A program made the translations under genes and the position numbers. From assembly GCA_040905185.1 (NCBI GenBank), contig JBBDRZ010000008.1:1-64000 (forward strand): a stretch of DNA of 64,000 bases, given 5' to 3'. The stretch is from DASTEQ01 sp040905185. Lineage in GTDB: Bacteria > Chloroflexota > Limnocylindria > QHBO01. The number at the start of each line of letters is the position of its first letter. Within the stretch, counting starts at the first letter, position 1. Of this stretch, positions 27,427 through 46,312 are shown piece by piece. The notes under the pieces are model-generated. The model was not told the origin of the DNA. It saw nothing but the letters and a program-made list of their open reading frames with translations, and searched no databases.

Positions 27427-27669
27427 ATGAACCGACCCAAGCGCCCGCGCGACGTGAATCAGCTCGCCAAGTCCATCGTGGACGAGGCGACTGGTCAGGC
27501 TGAGCCAGTTGAGGATACGCGCGATCCCCTGGCGGTCGAGCTAGGTCGGCGGGGCGGGCTGAAGGGCGGCAGGGCACGAGCCGCGAAGCTCACCCAGGAA
27601 CAGCGAAGCTCGATCGCGCGGAAGGCGGCTCGCGCCCGATGGAGCACGAGGGTTGACAGGGAGGAGTAG
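27427..27669 (+). CDS. Small basic KGG-type protein
   Basis: 80 aa. The core LGRRGGLKGGRARAAKLTQE, then QRSSIARKAARARW, belongs to a widespread group of small basic proteins with GG-x-KGG/AR-rich helices, often labelled RNA-binding or histone-like; the function is not established. Start at ATG 27427. The 3' end contains TTGACA (27653-27658), a possible -35 for the next gene. Not one of the usual rplL-rpoB neighbours. Confidence 0.75.
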   Translation: MNRPKRPRDVNQLAKSIVDEATGQAEPVEDTRDPLAVELGRRGGLKGGRARAAKLTQEQRSSIARKAARARWSTRVDREE

Positions 27670-27686
27670 AGTCTTACCCAACGGGA

Positions 27687-27701
27687 GTAATGGTTCATTA
27701 C
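27687..27701. promoter_or_regulatory. Dyad operator candidate before the winged-helix-like gene
   Basis: GTAATG-GTT-CATTAC, a perfect 6-bp inverted repeat with a 3-base spacer, 25 bases upstream of the ATG at 27727. It could be an autoregulatory site of the gene product. Confidence 0.5.
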
Positions 27702-27726
27702 CCCCAATGCGTAAGGAGTTCTACTC

Positions 27727-28497
27727 ATGTCGGACGCCACGGTCGCGGTCCCGGTAGCCAAGCCGACTCCGGAACCTACTCGTTCGCTCTACAAGTTCCC
27801 CGTCTATGACCTAGCAGACAGCGTAGCCGTCGCCAAGGCGATCCATGAGTCGGGCGGCGGGACCGCGACAAACGATCAGCTCGCGGCTTATCTGGGCTAC
27901 AAGAGCACCAACAACGGCGCGTTCATCAACCGTATCGCTGCCGCGAAGTTGTTCGGTCTCATCGAAGGCCCTCCGGCGCGCCTGGTCATTACCCAGCACG
28001 CGCAGAAGATCCTCTACCCCATCCAAGAGGGCGACACGCGCCAAGGCTTGATTGATGCATTCCTGCGGGTGCCGCTATTCCGAGAGATCTACAACGAGTA
28101 CCACGGCAAAGAGCTGCCGCCGAAGTTTGGCTTGAAGAACGCCCTGCGTACCCGATTCGGGGTCGTTCCACAAAGGATCGACCGCGCCTACCACGCGCTC
28201 ATGTCGTCGGCAGAAGCCGCCGGATTCTTCGATGTTCGCGGGAGTAAGACACAGCTCATCATCCCGACCATTCAGCCTGCCCCACCAAAAGAACCTGTTC
28301 CAGAAGATCGTGAGCAGGAGCAGCACCGGCCGGGAGGCGGTAACGGGGGAGACGGTCCACGAGGTCCAAAGACAAACGAGGAACTGCAAGCGGATTACGT
28401 CAGCGCCCTCATCGGACTGTTGCGGCAGAAGAGCGAGCCGGACCTCGATCTCATGGCGAAGATCGAGAAGCTGCTCGGGATGCAGTCCGGGGACTAG
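27727..28497 (+). CDS. Winged-helix-like protein of unknown function
   Basis: 256 aa, ATG preceded by AAGGAG. Residues about 35-95 (VAKAIHESGGGTATNDQLAA, YLGYKSTNNGAFINRIAAAK) look like a winged helix-turn-helix; a second helical unit follows (FREIYNEYHGKELPPKFGLK). Residues 185-225 are a Pro/Gly-rich linker and the last 35 residues a predicted helix. Possibly a DNA-binding regulator or host-recognition protein of the accessory segment. Family not recognised. Confidence 0.7.
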   Translation: MSDATVAVPVAKPTPEPTRSLYKFPVYDLADSVAVAKAIHESGGGTATNDQLAAYLGYKSTNNGAFINRIAAAKLFGLIEGPPARLVITQHAQKILYPIQEGDTRQGLIDAFLRVPLFREIYNEYHGKELPPKFGLKNALRTRFGVVPQRIDRAYHALMSSAEAAGFFDVRGSKTQLIIPTIQPAPPKEPVPEDREQEQHRPGGGNGGDGPRGPKTNEELQADYVSALIGLLRQKSEPDLDLMAKIEKLLGMQSGD

Positions 28498-28501
28498 AAG
28501 C

Positions 28502-28575
28502 GGTGGGGGCGGCAGGTTCGCAGCGCGGGCCTTGGAAAGCCTGCTCAGCGGGTTCAAGTCCCGCCGCCTCCACCA
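28502..28575 (+). other. tRNA-like sequence ending in CCA (degenerate tRNA-Ser-like or tmRNA-like 3' end)
   Basis: The 3' part has a good T-arm (GCGGGTTCAAGTCCCGC), an acceptor strand CGCCTCC that pairs with GGGGGCG at 28505-28511, discriminator A and CCA, and an anticodon-arm-like CCTTGGAAAGCC with GGA. The D-arm is not canonical and the long variable arm of serine tRNAs is missing. Probably a remnant or att-type copy of a tRNA/tmRNA 3' end; a functional tRNA seems unlikely. The bases after it to 28664 hold no recognisable gene. Confidence 0.45.
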
Positions 28576-28664
28576 CCGATTCCTAGGATATCACCCCGTG
28601 AATTCCTGAGCGCTCAAGCAATTGCGACAGACTGCTGTCACGATCCTCAAGCATTCTGTCCAGT

Positions 28665-29509
28665 ATGAACCGCCTGAGCACCGAGAAGCGCGCCGAGATC
28701 ATCCGCTGTCTCGTCGAGGGTACGTCGATCAACGCGACGTGCCGGATGACCAGCGCGGCAAAGATGACCGTCCTCAAGCTGCTGCGCGACCTCGGAGAAG
28801 CCACCAGCCGCTATCAGGACGCTGCCCTTCGGCACCTGCCCAGTCGGCGGATCGAGGCCGACGAGCTGTGGTCGTTCTGCCACGCCAAGGCTCGACACGT
28901 TCCCGAGAAGTACGCGGGCCAGTTCGGCTACGGCGACGTGTGGACGTGGACGGCGCTCGATCCCGACACAAAGCTGATGGTGACGTGGCTCGTCGGGGAC
29001 CATAGCGAGACCGATGCTGACACCTTCCTGAGCGATCTCAAGGAGCGGGTCACGAACCGCATCCAACTGAGCACCGACGGCAACCTGCTCTACAGCGGCG
29101 CGGTCGAGCGCGTGTTCGGGCGCGACGTGGACTACGCCCAGGTGATCAAGGACTACGGGATTCAACAGAGCGACGACGCCTCTCCGACCGCGCGCCGCTA
29201 CTCCCCAAACGTAGTCAAGAGCATCGAGTTGCGGGTAATGATGGGCGACCCCGACCCGGACCATATCTCGACCTCGCACGTCGAGCGCATGAACCTAACC
29301 ATCCGGATGGGCATGCGGCGATTCACGCGGCTGACAAACGCCTTCTCAAAGAAGGTCGAGAACCTGGCCCACGCCGTGACCATTCAGTTCATGTTCTACA
29401 ACTTCGCGCGGCCCATTCGGCGCTCGGGAAGAACGTCACTCCTGCGATGGCGGCGGGCATCAGCGATCACGTCTGGACCCCTTACGAGATCGCCGCCCTG
29501 CTCGATTAG
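28665..29509 (+). pseudogene. IS1-type transposase with C-terminal frameshift
   Basis: N-terminal helix-turn-helix (KRAEIIRCLVEGTSINATCR), then a DDE-type catalytic core: Asp in EADELWSF, Asp in LSTDGNLLY, Glu in SHVERMNLTIRM. No N-terminal zinc finger as in InsA. After NFARP the frame shifts: one missing base near 29411-29414 (CCC where CCCC would restore reading) changes the expected HSALGKNVTPAMAAG, ending AALLD and a stop at 29507-29509, into unrelated sequence. No terminal inverted repeats were found nearby. The restored stop is 17 bases before the methyltransferase start. Either true decay or a homopolymer sequencing error. Confidence 0.8.
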
Positions 29510-29526
29510 GCTGCTACGCTCCGCGC

Positions 29527-30889
29527 GTGGCACCAGTCGGCTATCTCGAAACCGGCGTCATCTACTGCGACGACAACCTCCAACGCTTGTCACAGTTCCC
29601 CGCTGAGTGCGTGGACCTGATCTACCTGGACCCGCCGTTCTTCTCGAACCGCCACTACGAGGTCATTTGGGGCGATGAGGCGGAGATTCGTTCGTTCGAG
29701 GACCGGTGGCAAGGCGGTGTCACCGTCTATGTCGAGTGGATGCGCGAGCGGGTCATCGAACTGCACCGCATCCTCAAGCCGACCGGGACGTTCTATCTGC
29801 ATTGCGATGAGCACGCCTCGCATTACCTCAAGGTCATGCTCGATGAGGTATTCGGTGCGAGAAACTTCCTCAACGAGATCATCTGGCACTACGAAACGTC
29901 GAGCGGTGCCCCGAAGAAATGGCTGCACCGCAACCACGACACGATCTTCCGCTACGCCGCGAGCAAGCCCTCTCTGGTGACGTGGAATCATCCCCGCGAA
30001 CCGTGGCCGGAGGCGACGCTGAAGAAATGGCAGCGTGACGAGGAAGGCCGCATCTACCGGGTCCAGAAGAAATACAACAAGCGGTACTACATTGACCCGG
30101 CAGGGAAGCTCGCGGATGACGTGTGGGACATTACGCTCTCGTCACGCACGAAGGAACGGCTCGGCTACCCGACCCAGAAGCCCGAAGCCCTTATGGAAAT
30201 GATCATCGCCTCAAGCAGTGAGCCTAGCGATATCGTGCTCGACCCCTTCTGCGGCTGCGGCACAAACGCTTGTGGCGGCTCAACGGCTAGGACGGCAATG
30301 GATCGGCATTGACATCAGCCCAACCGCCGTCGAACTGATGAGCCGACGCCTCGCCAAGCTCGGAGCGACGGCGAAACTAGTTGGCATGCCCGTCACCGAG
30401 GCGCAGTTGCATGCCCTCAAGCCGTTCGAGTTCCAGAACTGGGTCATCAATCGCCTGAACGGAACGCACTCACCGAAGAAAAGCGGGGATATGGGCATTG
30501 ACGGTTTCAGCTTCTTCGAGCATCTACCCATCCAGGTCAAGCAGTCAGGGGTAGGCCGGCCCACGGTTGACGCGTTTCAGGCTGCGATTGACCGGACGGG
30601 CAAGAAGAAGGGCTATGTCGTTGGGTTCAGCTTCAGCCGGGATGCTCATGAGGAAGCGGCTCGCGTCAAGGCAAAGAAGGGAATCACCGTCGAGCTGGTG
30701 ACGGTGGCCGATCTGCTCGAAGGCAAGGCTGATCTAGTGACACCGGAATCGGGTCTGTTCGGTGGCGATGCGCCGCTGCCGGAGCCGCGTCCGACTGAAT
30801 CGCGCCCGTCTATCGAGGAGCTGGTTGCCAGCGATGCGGGCGAGCTGGGCAAGGTTGCTGAGGCTACCGAGCCTTACGATCCAAACTAG
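29527..30889 (+). pseudogene. DNA methyltransferase fused to Mrr-like nuclease domain, frameshifted
   Basis: From GTG 29527. The first frame holds a beta-class amino-methyltransferase: motif IV DPPF (from residue 35), then motif I LDPFCGCGT near the end. An extra A in the AAA run at 30264-30266 breaks the frame; the continuation TLVAAQRLGRQWIGIDISPT lies in the next frame and runs to 30889. The second half has a restriction-endonuclease-like domain (FEFQNWVINRL, GDMGIDGFSFFEHLPIQVKQ) with the D...QxK pattern of Mrr-type nucleases, then an acidic tail. Intact, it would both modify and cut DNA. Sequencing error is a real alternative to decay. Confidence 0.8.
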
Positions 30890-30890
30890 A

Positions 30891-30908
30891 CCACTACCCA
30901 GTCGACCG
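30891..30908 (+). repeat. Third copy of the CCACTACC-GTCGACCG repeat
   Basis: Differs from 27343-27359 by one inserted C. It sits immediately after the methyltransferase-nuclease gene and before the rpoB promoter, so the segment 27360-30890 lies between two direct copies. Confidence 0.75.
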
Positions 30909-30914
30909 CTTCAG

Positions 30915-30942
30915 TTGACGAAGCGGTGCGGACTGCTATACT
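30915..30942 (+). promoter_or_regulatory. rpoB promoter
   Basis: TTGACG (30915-30920) and TATACT (30937-30942), 16-base spacing, about 70 bases upstream of rpoB. It gives rpoBC a transcription start independent of rplJL. Confidence 0.85.
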
Positions 30943-31011
30943 GCTTGTTCGCGTGTCCGCGACCCACGCTGTCTCTCCACCGATCCCCCATGCCTCTTCA
31001 AGGAGTGCTGC

Positions 31012-34491
<3,480 letters not shown>

Positions 34492-34498
34492 GGGGCAC

Positions 34499-38872
<4,374 letters not shown>

Positions 38873-38878
38873 CCCGGG

Positions 38879-38904
38879 AATCGCGGCCCACGCGGCCCGC
38901 GATT
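38879..38904 (+). terminator. Hairpin after rpoC (weak terminator candidate)
   Basis: AATCGCGG (38879-38886) pairs with CCGCGATT (38897-38904), a perfect 8-bp stem right after the rpoC stop. No T tract follows, and it overlaps the -35 of the rpsL promoter. Confidence 0.35.
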
Positions 38905-38932
38905 GACACTCCGAGCGGGCTCAACCTATACT
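38903..38932 (+). promoter_or_regulatory. str-operon promoter
   Basis: TTGACA (38903-38908) and TATACT (38927-38932) with 18-base spacing. A leader of about 140 bases follows before rpsL, containing GAGGGTctcACCCTC (about 38985-38999), a small hairpin. Confidence 0.85.
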
Positions 38933-39081
38933 TCGAGGTCGGTGTCCCGCACCGCGGGACGCCGTTCGTGTGTGTTCCGCCAAGAGGGTCTCACCCTCTC
39001 GGTCCGTGCCCCGACCAGGGCGCGACGGGACCGGTGCGGAGCCTGTCCACCAGTCATCAATGCAGGTCCGAGAGGTATCGG

Positions 39082-39501
39082 TTGCCGACCATCAACCAGC
39101 TGGTCCGCAAGGGCCGAAAGCCGGTACGCAAGAAGGTCAAGGCGCCCGCCCTGCGGCGGACGTTCAACAACCTGACCCAGACCGCCTCCGAAGGGCGCGG
39201 CGCGCCCCAGCGGCGGGGTGTCTGCCTGTCCGTCATGACCCGCACGCCCAAGAAGCCGAACTCAGCGCTGCGCAAGGTCGCCCGCGTGCGCCTCACCAAC
39301 GGGATGGAGGTCACCGCGTACATCCCGGGCATCGGTCACAACCTCCAGGAGCACTCGGTGGTCCTCGTCCGCGGCGGCCGGGTACCGGACCTGCCCGCGG
39401 TGAAGTACCACATCATCCGCGGCCCGCTCGACGCGGCCGGGGTGCGCGATCGGCAGCAGAGCCGTTCCAAGTACGGCGCCAAGTCGGCGGGGAAGGCCTA
39501 A
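39082..39501 (+). CDS. rpsL: 30S ribosomal protein S12
   Basis: 139 aa from TTG 39082, chosen because it gives the family N-terminus PTINQLVRKGR; upstream in-frame starts have no homologous sequence. TPKKPNSALRK (with the Lys of streptomycin fame, K43) is intact, but the later RVKDLPGVRYH motif reads RVPDLPAVKYH. S12 lies at the decoding centre. First gene of rpsL-rpsG-fusA-tuf. Confidence 0.96.
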   Translation: MPTINQLVRKGRKPVRKKVKAPALRRTFNNLTQTASEGRGAPQRRGVCLSVMTRTPKKPNSALRKVARVRLTNGMEVTAYIPGIGHNLQEHSVVLVRGGRVPDLPAVKYHIIRGPLDAAGVRDRQQSRSKYGAKSAGKA

Positions 39502-39504
39502 GAC

Positions 39505-39978
39505 GTGCCGCGCCGTCCCACCGTTGCCCGCAAGGCGAAGTACGACGAGCAGCTGGTTGGCAGCGCCCTGACCATGGACCAGTTCACGAACAAGCTGATG
39601 CGCGGCGGCAAGCGTCAGCTGGCATCTCGCATCCTGGAGGACGCGCTGGCGCGCGCCGAGAGCCAGGCCGGACGGTCGGGGATCGAGGTCCTCGAGCACG
39701 CCATGCGCAACGCCATGCCGCTGATCGAGGTCAAGCCAAAGCGGGTGGGGGGCTCGACCTACCAGATCCCCGTCGAAGTACGCGCCGATCGGCGCGTTTC
39801 GCTTGGTATGCGCTGGCTCATCGAAGCTGCCCGCAAGCGGAATGGCCGCAGCATGAGCGAGAAGCTGGCGGCCGAGCTGATCGACGCCGCGAATGGGCTC
39901 GGCGCTGCCGTCAAGCGCCGGGAGGACACCCACCGCATGGCGGAGGCCAACAAGGCCTTCAGCCACTTCCGGTGGTAG
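39505..39978 (+). CDS. rpsG: 30S ribosomal protein S7
   Basis: 157 aa from GTG, three bases after rpsL. Standard S7 (MDQFTNKLMRGGKRQLASRI, VGGSTYQIPVEVRADRR). Binds the 16S 3' major domain and nucleates the 30S head; in E. coli it is the translational repressor of this operon. Confidence 0.97.
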   Translation: MPRRPTVARKAKYDEQLVGSALTMDQFTNKLMRGGKRQLASRILEDALARAESQAGRSGIEVLEHAMRNAMPLIEVKPKRVGGSTYQIPVEVRADRRVSLGMRWLIEAARKRNGRSMSEKLAAELIDAANGLGAAVKRREDTHRMAEANKAFSHFRW

Positions 39979-40010
39979 TCGCAACCGCCCCGCGACGATT
40001 GGGGACCGAG

Positions 40011-42086
<2,076 letters not shown>

Positions 42087-42115
42087 ACACCCAGGAGGAA
42101 CGAAAAGCAAGCACC

Positions 42116-43318
<1,203 letters not shown>

Positions 43319-43324
43319 CCGCCG

Positions 43325-43633
43325 ATGGCCAAGCAGCGCATTCGCATCCGGCTTCGGGCCTACGACCACAAGCTGCTCGACCAGTCGGCCGAGCAGATCG
43401 TGGAGACGGCCCAGCGGACGGGCGCCGAGATCGTCGGCCCCGTTCCGCTGCCGACGCGGATCGAGAAGTTCACGGTCATCCGCGGCCCGTTCATCCACAA
43501 GGACGGACGGGAGCAGTTCGAGATTCGAACCCACAAGCGGCTGATCGACATCATCGATCCCTCGTCGAAGACGGTCGATGCGCTGATGCGGCTCTCGCTG
43601 GCGGCGGGCGTCGACATCGAGATCAAGATGTGA
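43325..43633 (+). CDS. rpsJ: 30S ribosomal protein S10
   Basis: 102 aa. Standard S10 (RIRLRAYDHKLLDQSAEQIV, HKRLIDIIDPSSKTVDALM). First gene of the S10 series and, besides the ribosome, the NusE partner in antitermination. It follows tuf by six bases, so the str and S10 units are probably one transcript; its stop overlaps the rplC start. Confidence 0.97.
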   Translation: MAKQRIRIRLRAYDHKLLDQSAEQIVETAQRTGAEIVGPVPLPTRIEKFTVIRGPFIHKDGREQFEIRTHKRLIDIIDPSSKTVDALMRLSLAAGVDIEIKM

Positions 43634-44256
43634 TGGCAATCGGGTTGATCGGGCGCAAGCTCGGCATGATGCGGCTCTTCGCCGAGGACGGCAGCGTCGT
43701 CCCGGTGAGCGTCATTGCCGCTGCCCCGAACACGGTGACCCGGCTCCGCAACGTCGAGCGCGACGGGTACGCGGCGGTCCAGGTCGGCGCCGGGGTGGCC
43801 CGACGTGTCACCCGCCCGGTGGCCGGCCAGCTGCCCGCACTGCCGAAGGACGCGCCGCGGCCGCGCGTCATGCGCGAGTTCCGGGTGGACTCCACCGAGG
43901 GTTTCGAGACGGGGCAGTCCCTCGACGTGACCCTGTTCGCGGCCGGCGACCTGGTGGACGTGACCGGGGTCAGCAAGGGGCGTGGATTCGCGGGCACCAT
44001 CAAGCGCCACCACTTCCACCGCGGGCCGGTGACCCACGGCTCGACCAACACTCGCCAGCCGGGCTCGATCGGAGCCGGGACGACGCCGGGCCGCGTGTAC
44101 AAGGGGATGAAGATGAGCGGCCATCTGGGCGACCGCCGAATCACCGTCCAGAAGCTCCAGGTGGTCCGGGTCGACTCCGACCGGCAATTGCTGCTGGTCC
44201 GCGGGGCGGTGCCCGGCGCCCGCAACGCCATGCTCCTGATTCGGAAGGCGGAGTAG
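43633..44256 (+). CDS. rplC: 50S ribosomal protein L3
   Basis: 207 aa from ATG 43633 (a GTG one codon earlier is possible). Signature KGRGFAGTIKRHHFHRGPVT and the extension loop GSIGAGTTPGRVYKGMKMSG that reaches the peptidyl-transferase centre. An early 50S assembly protein. Confidence 0.97.
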   Translation: MAIGLIGRKLGMMRLFAEDGSVVPVSVIAAAPNTVTRLRNVERDGYAAVQVGAGVARRVTRPVAGQLPALPKDAPRPRVMREFRVDSTEGFETGQSLDVTLFAAGDLVDVTGVSKGRGFAGTIKRHHFHRGPVTHGSTNTRQPGSIGAGTTPGRVYKGMKMSGHLGDRRITVQKLQVVRVDSDRQLLLVRGAVPGARNAMLLIRKAE

Positions 44257-44258
44257 TC

Positions 44259-44882
44259 GTGGCCAGCACGCCAGTCCTCACCGCCAAGGGCACCAAGAAG
44301 GGCTCCATCGAGCTGGCGGACTCCCTGTTCGGCGCGCCGGTCCGCAGCGCCCTCATCCACCAGGCCGCCATGGCCCAGCTGGACGCGCGCCGGATCGGAA
44401 CCGCGGACACGCTGACCCGGGCCCAGGTCCGCGGCGGCGGCCGCAAGCCGTGGCGCCAGAAGGGCACCGGCCGGGCGCGCCAGGGCAGTCGCACGTCGCC
44501 CCAGTGGCGGGGTGGCGGCGTGGTCTTTGGCCCGCACCCGCGTGACTACGCGGTGAAGGTCAATGACAAGGTCCGGCGCGCGGCCCTCCGCGGCGCGCTG
44601 AGCGCCAAGGTCGCCGACGGTGCGGTCAAGGTGGTCGAGGGCATCGGCCTGGACAAGATCCAGACCAAGGCCCTGGTCGAGCGCCTGGCCGCGTGGGATG
44701 TGCAGGGCCGCGTCCTGCTGGTCCTCGCCGCCCGCGACGAGAACGTGGAGCGCTCCGCGGCCAACCTGCGCGAGGTCCGCATCATCCTGGCCGACAGCCT
44801 GAACGTGGTCGACCTGCTGGAGGCCGACACCATCGTGTTCACCCGCGACGGGGTCGCCCGCGCCGAAGCGGTGTTCGCATGA
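44259..44882 (+). CDS. rplD: 50S ribosomal protein L4
   Basis: 207 aa from GTG. Has the long loop GGGRKPWRQKGTGRARQGSR that lines the exit tunnel and a normal globular domain. In E. coli L4 also controls this operon; nothing in the sequence here shows that. Start/stop overlap with rplW (ATGA). Confidence 0.97.
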   Translation: MASTPVLTAKGTKKGSIELADSLFGAPVRSALIHQAAMAQLDARRIGTADTLTRAQVRGGGRKPWRQKGTGRARQGSRTSPQWRGGGVVFGPHPRDYAVKVNDKVRRAALRGALSAKVADGAVKVVEGIGLDKIQTKALVERLAAWDVQGRVLLVLAARDENVERSAANLREVRIILADSLNVVDLLEADTIVFTRDGVARAEAVFA

Positions 44883-45175
44883 GCGCGCGCACCATCCATG
44901 ACGTTCTGCTGCGTCCCGTGGTCAGCGAGAAGTCGGTGGCCGAGATCGAGCGCAACAACTACACCTTCGCGGTGCGGCAGGACGCCAACAAGTTCCAGAT
45001 CAAGGCCGCGGTGGAGACTGAGTTCAAGGTCACGGTGTTGGGCGTGCGGGTGCAGACCGTGCACCCCAAGCAGAAGAGCCGGGGGCGACGGACCAAGGGC
45101 ATGACCAGCGGCTGGCGCAAGGCGGTGGTGACGATCTCCGCCGGCGACAAGATCGAGCTGTTCGAGGTCGTATAG
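44879..45175 (+). CDS. rplW: 50S ribosomal protein L23
   Basis: 98 aa. IHDVLLRPVVSEKSVAEIER start and the loop KQKSRGRRTKGMTSGWRKA. Sits at the tunnel exit, where trigger factor and SRP dock. Confidence 0.96.
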   Translation: MSARTIHDVLLRPVVSEKSVAEIERNNYTFAVRQDANKFQIKAAVETEFKVTVLGVRVQTVHPKQKSRGRRTKGMTSGWRKAVVTISAGDKIELFEVV

Positions 45176-45177
45176 CC

Positions 45178-46008
45178 ATGCCGCTTCGCAGCTACCGACC
45201 CAACACGCCGTCCCTGCGCCAGATGACGCGCTCGGACTTCGCGGAGGTCACGACCGACCGGCCGCACAAGCCGCTGACCGAGCGTCTCGGCTCCAGCGCC
45301 GGGCGCAACAGCCAGGGCAAGCTCACGGTCCGCCACCAGGGTGGCGGTCACAAGCGGTTGTATCGGGTCATCGACTGGCGGCGCGACAAGCACGGCGTGC
45401 CCGCCCGGATCGCGACGATCGAGTACGACCCGAACCGGTCGGCCCGGATCGCCCTGCTCCACTACGCCGATGGTGACAAGCGCTACATCCTGCTGCCCAA
45501 CGGCCTGCAGGTCGGGGACGAGGTCACGGCCGGCCCCGAGGCCGAGGCGCGGGTGGGCAACGCGTTGCCGTTGTCCAAGATCCCGCTCGGCACGCAGATC
45601 CACAACGTGGAGCTGGTTGCGGGCCGCGGCGGGCAGATCGTGCGCAGCGCGGGGGGCGCGGCACAGCTGCTGGCCAAGGAGGGGGAGATGGCCACCATCC
45701 GGTTGCCATCGGGGGAGGTCCGACGGGTGCGCGCCAACTGCACGGCAACCGTGGGCCAGGTCAGCAACCTCGAGCACGAGAACCAGAAGATCGGCAAGGC
45801 CGGCCGGAGCCGGCACCTCGGCCGCCGGCCGTCAGTGCGAGGCGTGGTCATGAATCCCAACGACCACCCGCACGGCGGTGGCGAGGGCAAGTCACCCATC
45901 GGCATGCCGCCCAAGACGCCGTGGGGCAAGCCCGCCATGGGCCTGCGGACCCGCAAGCACCAGGCCAGCGATCGGCTGATCGTGCGCCGCCGCTACGGGC
46001 GCGGGTAA
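45178..46008 (+). CDS. rplB: 50S ribosomal protein L2
   Basis: 276 aa. Full L2 with the RNA-binding domain, the SH3-like part and the conserved C-terminal loop (GVVMNPNDHPHGGGEGKSPI), which includes the His essential for peptidyl transfer in E. coli. Confidence 0.97.
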   Translation: MPLRSYRPNTPSLRQMTRSDFAEVTTDRPHKPLTERLGSSAGRNSQGKLTVRHQGGGHKRLYRVIDWRRDKHGVPARIATIEYDPNRSARIALLHYADGDKRYILLPNGLQVGDEVTAGPEAEARVGNALPLSKIPLGTQIHNVELVAGRGGQIVRSAGGAAQLLAKEGEMATIRLPSGEVRRVRANCTATVGQVSNLEHENQKIGKAGRSRHLGRRPSVRGVVMNPNDHPHGGGEGKSPIGMPPKTPWGKPAMGLRTRKHQASDRLIVRRRYGRG

Positions 46009-46017
46009 GGAGGCGCG

Positions 46018-46302
46018 ATGAGCCGTTCCGTGAAGAAGGGCCCCTTCGTCGATGCCCGCCTGCTGGGACGCATTGACGAGATGAACAAGCGCAAGGAACA
46101 GAAGGTCCTCAAGACCTGGTCGCGGGCGTCGGTGATCTTCCCGGCCATGATCGGCCATACCATCGCGGTCCACGACGGTCGCCGCCACGTCCCGGTGTTC
46201 GTGACCGAGAACATGGTCGGCCACCGCCTGGGCGAGTTCGCCCCGACCCGCCACTTCCGCGGGCACGGGCGGCACACCGAACGCTCATCGGCGCTGAAGT
46301 AG
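46018..46302 (+). CDS. rpsS: 30S ribosomal protein S19
   Basis: 94 aa, ATG preceded by AAGGAGG. MSRSVKKGPFVDARLLGRID and HRLGEFAPTRHFRGHG are family signatures. Pairs with S13 in the 30S head. Confidence 0.97.
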   Translation: MSRSVKKGPFVDARLLGRIDEMNKRKEQKVLKTWSRASVIFPAMIGHTIAVHDGRRHVPVFVTENMVGHRLGEFAPTRHFRGHGRHTERSSALK

Positions 46303-46312
46303 GACTGGACCC

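Noticed and set aside
38970..40010. Upstream extension of the fusA frame through rpsL and rpsG
   Set aside because: It is out of frame with both ribosomal genes and not EF-G-like; ATG 40011 gives the proper EF-G start.
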